A stretch of DNA of 64,000 nucleotides from Apis mellifera (lineage: Eukaryota; Arthropoda; Insecta; Hymenoptera; Apidae): positions 3,662,001 through 3,726,000 of the forward strand of contig NC_037638.1 of NCBI RefSeq assembly GCF_003254395.2, in the 5' to 3' direction. Shown piece by piece: positions 46,481-58,059 of this stretch (the stretch's first letter is position 1; each line of letters opens with the position of its first letter). The position numbers and the translations under genes are program-made. Below the pieces are notes generated by a model. It was given only the letters and a program-made list of their open reading frames with translations, made no database searches and was not told the DNA's origin.

Positions 46481-46965
46481 ATTAATAAGTAAATAAATGT
46501 ATATAAAAATAATCAAATTACGTCTACGAAATGTCAATATCAAATTGCTAATTCAAAATTTATATTATGTATATTAGAAAAATGAATACTTAATATTCGA
46601 TATAAAGAAATTAATAAAAAAATTGATCCGATTAATACACGTAAACCATGAAATCCTGTTGCTATAAAGAAGATTGAACCATAAATTCTATCATTAAAAC
46701 AAAAAAATGAGTTTGAATATTCAATTGTTTGAAGAATTGTGAAATAAATTCCTAATAAAATTGTTAATGACAGATATGATTTTCTAAGTTTTAAATTATT
46801 AATAATTAAATAATAATGACTTAATGTAACTGTAAATCCTGATGATACAAGGATAAATGAATTTAATAAAGGAATTTCTATTGGATCAAAAAATTTAATG
46901 TCTTTTGGAGGTCATGTTATATTAATTTCAATATTTGGAGAAATTGATGAATGAAAAAATGGCTT
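46481..46965 (-). pseudogene. Nuclear mitochondrial copy (NUMT): cox3 fragment, frame intact in mitochondrial code
   Basis: On the minus strand it reads as the C-terminal two thirds of cytochrome oxidase subunit III: FFHSSISPNIEI, FDPIEIPLLN, SGFTVTLSHYYLI, QTIEYSNSFFCF, IYGSIFFIATGFHGL and WYWHFVDVIWLFLYT in order. About 160 codons run without any frame change. TGA occurs four times, always where tryptophan belongs, which proves mitochondrial origin and makes it unreadable as a nuclear gene. The lack of indels suggests a fairly recent insertion. The 5' boundary is at about 46965 where similarity stops before FFHSS. Confidence 0.95.
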
Positions 46966-47433
46966 GATATAGAAATAGAAAGTGGAGCAGATGGAATGCA
47001 TATACAATACAACAAAATACGGTTAGTTGAAAAGAATCAAAGTATCATCATTCGTTCGTTTATATGAAGTATGCAGTAACATCAGACACTCCATATATAA
47101 TATTCGAAGTCCTTCCCCTTAAGTTTTCGACTTTAACAAATGTTACATTCGACTCGAGGTATACACTTTGACCGACATTTAGCGTAGCGTGCGCCATCTG
47201 TCTATTTCTATCTCGCCGTTACGTGGCATTTCAGATTAGAATGAACAGGAGTCGCGTTGCACAGGAGAAGTCAATCGAATTAATTGAAATCGAGGCAACG
47301 GATGAAATAAAATAATTTCGAGGAATCGTCGTGTGAAACAAGGCTAAAGTTCCCTATAAAAGAACTTTATAGGAAATATATCTATATATCTATTATCTAT
47401 ATACCCTATTATCTATATATATCTATATACCCT
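46966..47433. other. Nuclear spacer between two NUMTs
   Basis: About 470 bp that does not read as mitochondrial coding sequence in any frame I checked. It is moderately CpG-rich at 47140-47240 and ends in TA/TATC runs (47375-47430) next to the cox1 piece. Confidence 0.45.
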
Positions 47434-47834
47434 ATTTTATTAATTATATCATTACCAGTTCTAGCTGGAGCAATTACTATATTATTATTTATCGTAATTT
47501 TAATATTTTATATTAAAATTTTAATATAATTTTAATATTTTAATCATAATTTTAATATTATTATTCTTTGATCCCCTATTTTATATCAACACTTATTTTG
47601 ATTTTTTGGTCATCCAGAAGTTTATAATTTTAATTTTACCTGGATTTGGATTAATCTGTATCTCATATCATAATAAATGAGAGAGAAAAAGAAATTTTTG
47701 GTAATTTATGCAATACTAGGAATTGGATTTTTAGGATTTATTGTTTGAGAGCTGATCATATATTTACTAGTTGGATTAGATGTTGATAATCGAGCATATT
47801 TCAGCAACTATAATTATTGCTGTTCCTACAGGAT
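47434..47834 (+). pseudogene. Nuclear mitochondrial copy (NUMT): cox1 fragment
   Basis: On the plus strand, pieces of cytochrome oxidase I follow in order: ISLPVLAGAITILLF, then about 80 bp of AT-only filler, FFDP, a stretch encoding YQHLFWFFGHPEVY, LPGFGL, IGFLGFIV, and IIAVPTG at the end. Several indels shift the frame, and the Met-Gly-Gly-Gly-Asp segment is missing. TGA codes tryptophan in the FWFFGH motif. Similarity ends cleanly after VPTG at about 47834. It overlaps the cox1 copy at 18 kb only in the ISLPVLA-LLF part. Confidence 0.93.
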
Positions 47835-48296
47835 ACTATAAAGAACGGAGGAAGGGAGGGAGAGATACTATACTCTATCGGCGAAAGTACGTTTCAGTCG
47901 CGCGGCAAATATTTAATTAGCATAATTTAACAACGGGCGCGGTAAGAGCAACCGCGTTGCAATTTTCCTGCCGCCGCCCTCGATAATTCGCCGCGTGATA
48001 TATCGCGAGTTATTTCATTGAATTTGAAAGCGGCAAGGGTCGGTCGCGAGTCGCGAGAGAGCGGACCACCACACGGTCCAACAAACTACTGCTCGTTCGC
48101 CCGCCAATTCCACCAGCATCGCCGATATTACCACCACCGGTACATCGCCCCCCCTCTCTCTCTCTCGCGCTCGCTCCCCCCTCCTCCCTCCGCTATCCTG
48201 CTACGCCAATTTGCAATTCATATCGTGTCTCATGCATGCACGATGGAGTGACTACTGTGACCGAGCGCGCGCGCTATGTCATCGGCCATGTTCCCT
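47835..48296 (+). CDS. CpG-rich candidate 5' exon, coding only at its end (48276-48296)
   Basis: A CpG-rich, GC-rich stretch (47920-48290) ends with ATGTCATCGGCCATGTTCCCT directly before GTAAGTGG. The last seven codons would be MSSAMFP, with a donor after them. A CT run at 48152-48170 and the island-like composition suit a promoter and first exon. The start of transcription and the next exon are unknown; array F would then lie in the first intron. Confidence 0.3.
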
Positions 48297-48319
48297 GTAA
48301 GTGGTCATCTCTATATATG

Positions 48320-49700
48320 TGTATACAGGGTGTCTCTTCACCGCCATTATCTTTCTTTCCATTGGGACGAAATCGCGGATAACGAGTCGAAGTGAATTAA
48401 AGTGTGTCTATACAGAGTGGGGTATTATAATCGTGTCGAATATTAAGGTTATTTAAAGTAGTAATGTGAAAAAATATATATTGTATGGAAAATTTGCACT
48501 GTATATATAGGGTGTCTTGATTAATATTTGACTATCTTCCTTTTAATTATGGAATCGCGAATAACGAATCGAAGGATGGGTTTATTATTGGGATATTTTG
48601 TTATGATAAAAACGAAAAAATGTTGTGTAGAAAACTTGCACTGTATATATAGGGTGTCTTGATTAATATTTGACTATCTTCCTTTTCATTATGAACTCGC
48701 GAATAACGAATCGAAGGAAGGATTTATTATTGGGATATTTTGTTATAATAAAAATGAAAAAATGTTGTGTGGAAAACTTGCATAATTGTATATATAGGGT
48801 GTCTTGATTAATATCTGATTATCTTTCTTTTCACTGTTAATAACGAAGGATGGGTTTATTATTGCCATATTTTGTTATGATAAAAACGAAAAAATGTTGT
48901 ATAGGAAATTTGCATTATATATATAGGGTGTCTTGATTAATATCTGATTATCTTTCTTTTCATTGTGAAATTGCGAATAACGAAGAATGGGTTTATTATT
49001 ACCATATTTTGTTATAATAAAAATGAAAAAATGTTGGGTGGAAAACTTGCACTGTATATATAGGGTGTCTTGATCAATATCTGATTATTTTTCTTTTCAT
49101 TGTTAATAATGAAGGATGGATTTATTATTAGCATATTTTGTTATAATAAAAATGAAAAAATGTCGTATAGAAAACTTGCACTGTATGTGTATATATATAT
49201 ATATATATAGGGTGTCTTGATTAATATCTGACTATCTTTCTTTTCTCTGTGAAATAACGAATCGAAGGATGGGTTTATTATTGGCATATTTTGTTATAGG
49301 AAACTTGCACTGTATATATAGAGTGTCTTGATGAATATCTGACTATCTTTCTTTTCACTATGAAATAACGAATCGAAGGATGGGTTTATTATTGCCATAT
49401 TTTGTTACAATAAAAACGAAAAAAATGTTGTATAGAAATCTTGCACTGTATAGAGGAAGTCGTAGAGCAAATTTCAAGGTCATCTGTATACCCTAATTAT
49501 CTTTCTATTCATTGCGACGATTTTCATTGAATGAAATCGCGAATAACGAATCGAAGTGAATTAAAGTGTATCTATACAGGGTGGGGCATTAATCATGTCC
49601 ACATTGATTATTTTTAGTATGAAAAAAAATGTTGTATAGAAAACTTGCAGTGTATAGAAGTTATAGAGAAGATTTCTTGATTAATGTCTGATTATCTTTC
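48320..49700. repeat. Tandem array F, unit about 111-148 bp, about 8-9 copies
   Basis: TATATAGGGTGTCTTGATTAATAT recurs near 48511, 48652, 48797, 48926, 49062, 49210 and 49320, with a diverged first copy at 48328 and degenerate ones to 49700. Units continue with TGACTATCTTTCTTTTC, GCGAATAACGAATCGAAGGATGGG, TTATTATTGGGATATTTTGTTAT and GAAAAAATGTTGT. The outer copies contain CTATACAGGGTGGGGCATTA. The AGGGTGTC boundary resembles a transposon terminus. Confidence 0.95.
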
Positions 49701-52700
49701 TTTTGATTCTGAAAAATAAATAACGAATCAAAAAATGAATGGTTATCCATATATGATGTGTATTTCGATATTTTGTAAAAAATATTTACAGCTGTGCCAT
49801 TGACCTTAATGATTTCTTTAATAGTAGAATCATTTTAAATGTAAATGGTTATTTATGGTCTCGATTAATCACCGATTATTTTTAATTGCAAACAAAAAAT
49901 ATTTGCACTATATCATGTTGCTTGTAACTGATTATCTACATACAAATTGTTACTTTTTTTCTCATTATGAAAAGTATTCGACGCTTCTATAATATAAAAG
50001 CATTTGGAGCTACGTATCATCGACTTTAAAAGCGAATCTATATATCTATATACGATTGTGACGATACGAAAGAATATTTAAAGCTGTGGCATTGATGAGC
50101 ATTGACCTCAAGTGTAAACGGTCACGGTGTATCTATATACACACATATATATATATATGGAACATGTTGATTACCATCGATTATCTTTTTTAAATTCGAT
50201 AATGGTATAGAAAATACTTAGAGCTTTCGAATGTAAAATGATATATTTATCTATAAAGTATCTTGATCAATATCAACGATTATTTTTAATTGCCACCGAT
50301 ACATCATAAATATTCATAGCTTATCTCATTTATCTAACTACCTTTTCTTTCCCCTTTTTCTTTCTTTTCCTCTTCAATTATAAAAAAATAACACGAAAAT
50401 ATTCGACTCAATCTATACAACAAACTATAATATATATATGTAATATACATTTTTCTTATTTTCCACCATTCCTTATTTTCATTCCAACAATTCATTACAT
50501 GGAATATATCTCTGCTAGCAAAGAGTTAGGTAAACCGCTCTGACTCTATTTCAAAATCGTTCATCATTCTCTACCTGATCAGAGAACAGATATCAACAAC
50601 AAAATCAGAGACATTTCACGACACATACAACACGTCGAAAGAGTGGAATAATCATTTACACGAAACGACTTTAAACCCAGCAGCGTCTACAGGAAACCTC
50701 GTCGTCCCTCCCTCGATAGTTTTCCCTTCCAAGTTTGACCCAGTCTTTCACCCGAAGAAGAGAAAGAGAGATGAAGAACACTATTTTAACCCTTCCTCCT
50801 CCTTCGATCTTCGAAAGGAAGATATTTTTTAAATGGAACAATTTTATTCCTTGCTTTCTTTCTTTAAATCAACGAGAAATATTCGATCAACCCTCTAACT
50901 ATCCCTGTAATTGTAAGATTCTCGAGATCCGTTCTCAGAATGCCTGGAAGAAAAATTAATGGAAATTCGAAACGCAGAAATGGGGTGGAATCGGCTGTCC
51001 AATTTTATTCCACGCATGACTCGACCGAGATTCGCGGTCGAAGCCTTCGCGTGTTACGGCCTTTCTAACGGGTGCTTTGTTCGATCGGTGAAAAAAGAGA
51101 GAGAGGGAGGAAGAAACGATGAGCCGACGTATTAAAAAGTCGTGCCTATTGATGGCTCGTTACAAAAGCGGCCCGGTTGAAAGCGGATACCGGCCAGCTA
51201 CAAAAGCTGCCGAACCACCCCCTCCCCCTCGACCGGTGGCGCATTCAAAATCACGCGAGAAAAATCTTTGTGGGAGGGGGGGAGAGGCCGATGATAAAGT
51301 AAATGTCGAAAAATATCGCTCGCTCTCTCGCTCTCTTCCGCCATAGATGAAATATCATCTGCGTTGGAGAGGGGGGAGGACAAAGAGAGCAAATTCACCG
51401 TGGATGCGCTCCAGGGGGAGAGGAGGGTGGAAACGCTCGCGTTAAATATCTCACGATTCGGTCGATGAATTTCAATCGAAGACAGGGAATTATCGCGCAA
51501 CTCGTGCGATCATTGAATATTGAGAGATTTTTCTCTCCTCCTGTTGCTTCTTCTTTCTTTTGTTTGTTTGTTGGGTTTTTCTTTTCTAAGAAAACGATGA
51601 TTTCGAGAAATTTATATTTTTGCAGAGAAGAAGAAGAAGAGTTTATCGAAACGATTATAAATTTAGATAATAACACCACATTTATTTATTTACACGGGTA
51701 ATATTGTATCGTATATATGTATAACCTATATTATTAATTATTCCCCCTCCATTACTATTCCTTTTTCCCTTCTACTGAATATTTATGCGAAGCGAATGAA
51801 AGATTTAATTAAAATACTTGATTTTACGTGACACGCGTTTTATTCGTAAATATTGACGTGTTATTTCATTTGTAAATAATAGAAGTATAAATATGTAAAT
51901 ATCGTGGTTCAATGGTATCTAATCGAATCAATTTTCGTTTCGAAGTAAAACTTTCTTTCTTCTTTTACTCGTTCATGATTTATTCGATTCTTATTATTCC
52001 TGTTTCGGGAATAATATATTCGAGCAATGTCACGATGCCTGCAAACAGACGGATGATCAGCGGAGAATGAAATGAAAATGATGATACGTACAAAGCTACA
52101 TTCCCCATATATCGATAAAATTCAAGGGACGAAATATCTAATATCACGCGAAATGTGATAACTGTCAGTGATAATAACGCGTATCTGTAAACGAAAGAGT
52201 AATAAACTTTGCGTCCGTTATTTCTTTCTTCTTTTCTTCTTTCTTTTTAATCAAATTCGGAAATGCAAAATATGTAAAATTATGGCAGAAATATTCGTTC
52301 TTCTAATTTTCAGGGAATACAATGCTCTCGAAAAACAAATTAATTTTGTATTTAATAAAATAATTCAACTTGATTCTTATCAGATTCTTATCAGAGTTTC
52401 AACTTAAAAAGTTACCTTCTCGGATCCCAAATCCATCGAACACTTGTGAAATTTCCTTCGCATAAACACTCTCTATAATACAAATCTATGCAAGATGTAT
52501 AGATTATTCAGACGAATTATTCAACCAAATCTTCCAATATCTCTAAAAAGCATCAATTAATCAAATTGGAGGGATTTTTCGACTTTTTATTATAAATAAA
52601 TATTATGCTTCTGTTCTCCAAACATCACTCATCTATAAAAGAAATACGCAACGACATAAATTTTCTCATCCTTCCAGATCTCTCTTCTCTCATCACTAAT

Positions 52701-53559
52701 ATCATGGATCATTCCTTCTTCCTCCACCAATTTTTTTAAAAAAATTCGAAGAATTGTCAAAACTCGGAGAAGGGCATTCAATTCTTACATTCTCGCGCGA
52801 CACTTTGATCACGAATTCGCTTCCTTCACGCCGCATTTGCAGCGCGGCGAGGGCACCGGCAAGGAGACAATTAGGGGAGGGGCGTTAAAGCGGGGGAGAA
52901 GAGGGTCGAACGGTTGTTCGGCAACGGGATCACGAAGTACAAACAATTTGGTTAACGAGGGGCCGGCTATTAGGGCCGATTGGAAGTCGATTCTTGGGAT
53001 GACGGGCTTCGCGGAATTGCGCCTCGCGTTGGGCTGCGTGTCACGCGCGCTTCTACTCGTGCGTGTGCACTTTCTCCCCTCTTCACCCGTGCGCGCCTCG
53101 TTGGAAATGCGCTTCTTTCCCGCGCCAAGTCGACCCCTCTGACCACAGACCCGCTTCCCTCTTTTCCCAATTTTTATTCTTCCTTCTCAATTTTCAATAA
53201 CGCGATTTCATTCAATGATAATTCTCTCTCTGCTTCTCTTTGAATTTAATAAAATTTTTTATTACTCTCAACAATACGAGTTTTTAATAGTCTCATTCTC
53301 TATTTCTTCCTTTTTAATTCTATTTTTCATCACGTTTCAGTCGATATTGGTATCTTAAGGAGTTACTCCTCCCCCTTCCTTATTTCTTTGTTTTTTAATT
53401 ATATTTTTCGTCATATTCAATGGATGAAATTGATATCTTAAGTTTGTAAAAAATAGATTCATTTTAAAATTATATTATTCTTCTTTTCTCCATTCGGCAT
53501 TTTTTCTTTTTCAATTCTATCTTCTTATCAGAATTTCATTAATACAAGTATTTTCTCTT
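49701..53559. other. No gene recognised; AT-rich with CpG patches at 50970-51450 and 52790-53160
   Basis: Decayed repeat-like sequence continues to about 50300. The patch at 52790-53160 is GC-rich and complex, with open frames on both strands (101 codons plus, 66 minus) that overlap; it is likely a conserved noncoding or 5' region. Nothing else is supported. Confidence 0.45.
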
Positions 53560-54800
53560 TCTCTCTAAATTTAATATTTTAGTACTCCAAGCACTCTTGA
53601 TTATTGTATCTTGTGTTAAAAAAATCATTTAATATAACTTTTTCCTCTTTTCTCTTTTTCCTCTCCAAATTTAATATTTTAGCACTCCAAGCATTCTCAA
53701 CTATTGTATCTTATGTTAAAATAATCAATTTTCTCTTGTTTTCTATTTTTTCTCCCTAAATTTAATATTTTAGCACTCCAAGCATTCTTGATTATTGTAT
53801 CTTATTTTAAAATAATCACTTAATACAACTTTCTCCTCTTTTCTCTTTTTTCTCTCTAAATTTATATATAATAATATTTTAGCACTCCAAGTATTCTTAA
53901 TGTATTGTATCTTTTGTTGAAATAATCACTTAATACAATTTTTTCCCCTTTTCTTTTCTTTAATTCTATTTTTCATTCAATCAATACAATTCTCTCTTTC
54001 TCTTTAAATTTAATATTTTAGCAGTCCAAGCACTCTCAACTATTATATCTTATGTTAAAAAAAATCACTTGATATTTATAACTTTCCCCTCTTTTTTTTT
54101 CTCTCTCTAAATTTAATATTTTAATTAGCACTCCAAGCATTCTTAACTATTGTATCTTTTGTTGAAATAATCATTTAATACAACTTTTCCCCCTTTTCTT
54201 CTTTTTTAATTCTATTTTTCATTCAATCAATACAATTCTCTCTTTCTCTTTAAATTTAATATTTTATCACTCTAAATACTTTCAATTAGTGTATCTTATG
54301 TTAAAAGAATCACTTAATACAACTGTTCTCCCTTTTCCTTTTTTTAATTCTATTTTTCATTCAATCAATACAATTATTTCCTCTGTCTTTCTAAATTTAA
54401 TATTTTAGCACTCCAAGCACTCTTAACTATTGTATCTTTTGTTAAAATAATCACCCAAATACAACTTTCTCCCTTTTTCTCTTCTTTCTCTCTAAATTTA
54501 ACATTTTATCATTCCAAGCATTTCTTATTATATCTAATGTTAAAACATTGCCCAAATACTTTCCCTCCTTTCCTTCTCTTTTAATTCTATTTTTCCTCAC
54601 AATTTCACAATACAACTATTTCCTCTTTCTCTCCAAATTTAACATTTTATCACTCCAAGCATTTTCAACTATTGTATCTTATATTAAAAAATCACTCAAT
54701 ATAACTAGTTACTACTAATTCCCACTTTTTCTCTTCGCCATTTCTTCTTTTTCATCAATTTAATTTCATTCAATCGTAACATATTATCACTCTCAACTAT
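53560..54800. repeat. Tandem array G, unit about 90-141 bp, about 11 copies
   Basis: TTTAGCACTCCAAGCATTCT (with variants) recurs near 53583, 53682, 53773, 53882, 54021, 54128, 54267, 54408, 54509, 54650 and 54786. Units share AACTATTGTATCTTATGTTAAAATAATCACTTAATACAACTTT, a long pyrimidine tract, and CTCTAAATTTAATAT. Strand asymmetry is strong: the plus strand is T/C-rich over more than 1 kb. Confidence 0.95.
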
Positions 54801-55734
54801 TATACGTTAAAGAAAATCAAATACACACAACTTTCCTCACAACTTCAATATTCCAAATTTTACATTTTACACTCACTCTATTATTACACCCCAAATTCGC
54901 AAAACGAAAAAAAGATCTACCAACATAACCCCACCAATAATCCATTCCAAAATTATATCACTCGAATCTCTGGCTGGCGCATACCGGATATTATCCAACC
55001 ATTTCAACCCAATACGACTACCAGGCCACCACACACTCCTATTATAAAGCGAGTTTGTACGAGTAGCAAGGAGCGTGGCAAAGAGGAAAATACCGAGCGA
55101 ATGAAGGAAGGAGAGGGAAGGGAGCGGCATCGGTGAGGGTGGACGCGTGCAAGGGAGCGCGTGTATGCGTGCCTCTATAGCTTGTTGCGGATTATGTAGC
55201 CTCGCGCCGGAACATGTGTTCGTTATATCGCTCCAGCCAGAGTTACCAACTCAAGGCTTCTTCCCTTACCCCCTCGTTACCTGAGACCCTGCTGCCTATA
55301 TATCGCGCAATCCTTCGCGTCCATCGTAAATATTTCACGGTGATGTGACGTGAATTAACCGGCTTAAGTGGATTAAGGGGTGGATATAGCTCCTCTTCTT
55401 ACTTTCCAGCTCCATTCTTGGTGGAAAGGGAGCGAATACGAAAATTCGAAAAATTAAATTTGAAGAATCGTACCATTTCTTTCTTCGAAATTTTCCATTC
55501 GCTTAGTTGAGGGAGAGGGTTGATCTGAACGATAAATAAATACAGAAGAGTTGTCTGAACGAGTATATACGATGGATATATCGACATCTCTCGTTCCACG
55601 ATAATATTCTTCGAGTATCCGTTTCCAATCCAAGAATGAATATCCGGACGTTTATCATATTGGAGACTGATAATTCACGTCAATCGTATCGAACAATGGG
55701 AACAATGGGGGCGGAAATTATAATCTTTATTTGT
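54801..55734. other. No firm gene; small membrane-type ORF at 54873-55130 (minus)
   Basis: A minus-strand ATG in good context (CACCGATGCC) at 55130 opens 85 codons: an N-terminus like a signal peptide (SFLHSLGIFLFATLLATR), one N-glycosylation motif (NRS) and a C-terminal hydrophobic stretch (GGVMLVDLFFVLRIW). Part of the hydrophobic start comes from a purine-rich plus strand, so it may be chance. CpG-rich sequence at 55060-55290. Confidence 0.3.
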
Positions 55735-56016
55735 TATATATAAAATAGAATCTTGTATACAAAGTTGAATAAATAGATTCTTAAGTTTCTTTTTTCGTAA
55801 AAGTCGAAACGATTATATATTATTTCTTAATAAGAAGAAGAAGAAAATTTGAAATTTTAAAAAAAGGACTGCTCTTTTATATAAAATAGAATCTTGTATA
55901 CAAAGTTGAATAAATAGATTCTTAAGTTTGTTTTTTCGTAAAAATCGAAACGATTATATATTATTTCTTAATAATAAAAAGAAGAAAATTTGAAATTTTA
56001 AAAAAAAGACTGCTCT
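55735..56016. repeat. Two-copy tandem duplication, unit 141 bp
   Basis: TATATAAAATAGAATCTTGT starts near 55737 and again near 55878. Both copies run to AAAAARGACTGCTCTTTT. The copies differ at only a handful of positions, so the duplication is recent. The unit length is similar to that of the older arrays, so it may show how they begin. Confidence 0.94.
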
Positions 56017-57313
56017 TTTCCTCCCTAGAGAGGATGGAAAAGGGACAAATGAAAATTTTACGTCGAAAGTATATAAAAGTCGTGTAAAGGGAGAGAATAA
56101 GTTGTAAAACTCCCATCCAAATTTAGCACGCTGATCAACCGACTTTTCATCCCTGGGTCACACATTCTCGTCTCAGTTGCAACGTAACGAGAATCACCAC
56201 CATCCTCCTTCACCATCCAGGCCAAGAATAAGAATAGAGAGAAGTTGCGCTATAAAGTAAAATCAAAACTGGTGGCGAACATTGGTGAAACATTCCGAAC
56301 TCTGTGCGAGGGGGGTGGTAAACTTGTTAGAACTGTTTCCAAATTGAACTTTCCAACTTTTTATTTTTTCCTTCCTTTTTTTTTTTCACTACTAAAAAAC
56401 TACCAACTTGTCAAGTTCGTCGAACTTAACTAAACGAACAATAAAACAGGAAAGTTGGTCCAAATTAGAGGGGAAAACTTTGGCTTAACTTCAACTCGAT
56501 CGACTTTCCACTTTTCCTCCTTCTTCTTTTCATTTTTATTTTTTCCTTAACGATGACTGTATAATTCCAACCCCTCTCCAAATTTATCGCGGGTCAAAAG
56601 TTCACTTCTTCTCGAAATTTCTTTCTCATATGAGAAGATATATTACACTCTCAATTTATCATTCCAAAGATGGATTCCAATCGATAAGCAAGTTAAGCCT
56701 CTTCCTGTCTTCCTAATCTCAGTTTCGATCCACTTGGAAGGTGTGTCTCACAAATATATTCAACACCCTGTGTATATTACCAAGTTAATAATTTTCTATC
56801 CGAAGTCGAACCGCGGAGGGGAAACTCGAAAATTGAATTTCAGTAATTATCGTAAGTGGATCGAGAGGGGTAATACACATCCGAATCGAAGTCGAGGATT
56901 CGTTCTTCTTCACGAGGAGAGATTGGAGCAGGGGGAAGAAACGATGTATTATTCGTTGTATCGAACGTCCTCGATTTCTTAATTCCATAACGCGACATTT
57001 TCGTTTGTTTTCTTCGAGATTCGTATTTTTCGAAGATAATTTATCTTTTGGAAAGGGGAGGAAATATTATACATTTTGCGATACGAAATTGAAAAAAGAT
57101 ACGTGTAAATCGATCTAAATAATATATAATATAATAATATAATAATATATAAAATATAATATAATAATTTTGCAAGTAATATTATGAATAATAACGCCAC
57201 TTTTCTTTGGAAATTTGTATTATAAATTTGTATTATATTATAAAATTGTATTGTATTATAAATTTGTATTGTATTATAAAATTGTATTATACTATAAAAT
57301 TGTATTATAATTT
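56017..57313. other. AT-rich spacer with a small repeat cluster at 57190-57305
   Basis: No supported gene. Around 56748-56775 ACACCCTGTGTATATT resembles the AGGGTGT ends seen in array F and the MITE. From 57190 to 57305 a short unit (TATAAATTTGTATTATAT, with variants) is repeated about six times. Confidence 0.5.
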
Positions 57314-57471
57314 TGTCCCAAAATTAACGCAAGATTTGAATTTGCCGTTTTTGCATTAAGCCGAGAGTAAAAATGGAGCGTTATACGCTACAACTCCTGC
57401 CTTCACTATTGAACAATATTTTAAAAACTCTCTTTTACATTTGATTCAAATCTTGCGTTAATTTTGGGACA
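57314..57471. mobile_element. MITE-like element with 28-bp perfect inverted repeats
   Basis: The 158-bp segment starts TGTCCCAAAATTAACGCAAG and ends with its exact reverse complement; the repeats match at all 28 bases. The inside is about 100 bp with no coding. On the right the sequence continues CCCTTTATA and on the left TATAATTT, so the full end was probably TATA-AGGGTGTCCC with a damaged left tip. Such short elements are moved by transposases of related full-length elements; the family is likely Tc1/mariner-type, by inference. Confidence 0.88.
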
Positions 57472-57908
57472 CCCTTTATATCGTAAATCGATCCTAAATC
57501 CAGTTTCCTCGACTCTAGAATAATATGGAATAACAACGCGATCTCAAACAAATTTAACCATTGGCATTATTTAAAATAAAATCGATTCCAAGAACGGGTT
57601 TAAAGCACGAACACTTTTAAATGGAATAATCGGTGTTAAATGCGGCATCTCGGTGTCCCTTATTCCCTTAATTTCGGAAACGAGTTTGGATGCAATTAAC
57701 CGCGGCTCGCGAAGCAGCATCGGGCAAGAGACAAGGGAGAGGAAGGGAGTGGAAGCGGGGGGGACAAGGTTCGTTTCGCGAAACTGTCGATAATAATTAA
57801 CGTCCGTACGGACTCCTCGCGGCGGTGTACACACGCGCAAGGGAAGTGCTCGCGGCTAGGACACGGCTGTCGTGTAACGAACTTTCCGCGGACTTCGGCC
57901 CCGCTCAC
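57472..57908. other. Spacer, no gene seen
   Basis: AT-rich at first, CpG-rich from about 57690. This would be the start of an intron if the minus-strand exon candidate at 57909 is real. Confidence 0.45.
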
Positions 57909-58012
57909 CTGCCAATAATTATAGACCGCGATGCCGGACGTCAAAGGTGTGCGTGTCGGCTCGAACGAGAGAATCCGCTCGATGCGGCACCGGCCTCCCA
58001 CGACGGCACGGG
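57909..58012 (-). CDS. Candidate 104-nt exon, product unknown
   Basis: On the minus strand a TTTTTCAACGATTTTAGTAAG acceptor region is followed by 104 bases (two plus 34 codons) ending at TGGCAG|GTGAGC, a strong donor. The peptide includes RCRIERILSFEPTRTPLTS. The frame is open only if the acceptor is TAAG; with TTAG, four bases earlier, a stop comes first. CpG-rich composition also fits a noncoding exon. Confidence 0.22.
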
Positions 58013-58059
58013 CTTACTAAAATCGTTGAAAAAGTGAGGCTGTAACCCGTTAAAAGTAA

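Noticed and set aside
46481..46965. Treating the cox3 similarity as a functional nuclear gene
   Set aside because: Four in-frame TGA codons would be stops in the nuclear code; no targeting sequence or promoter is seen.
51395..51701. Overlapping frames of 78-100 codons on both strands
   Set aside because: They shadow each other and start at non-ATG codons or run through low-complexity DNA.
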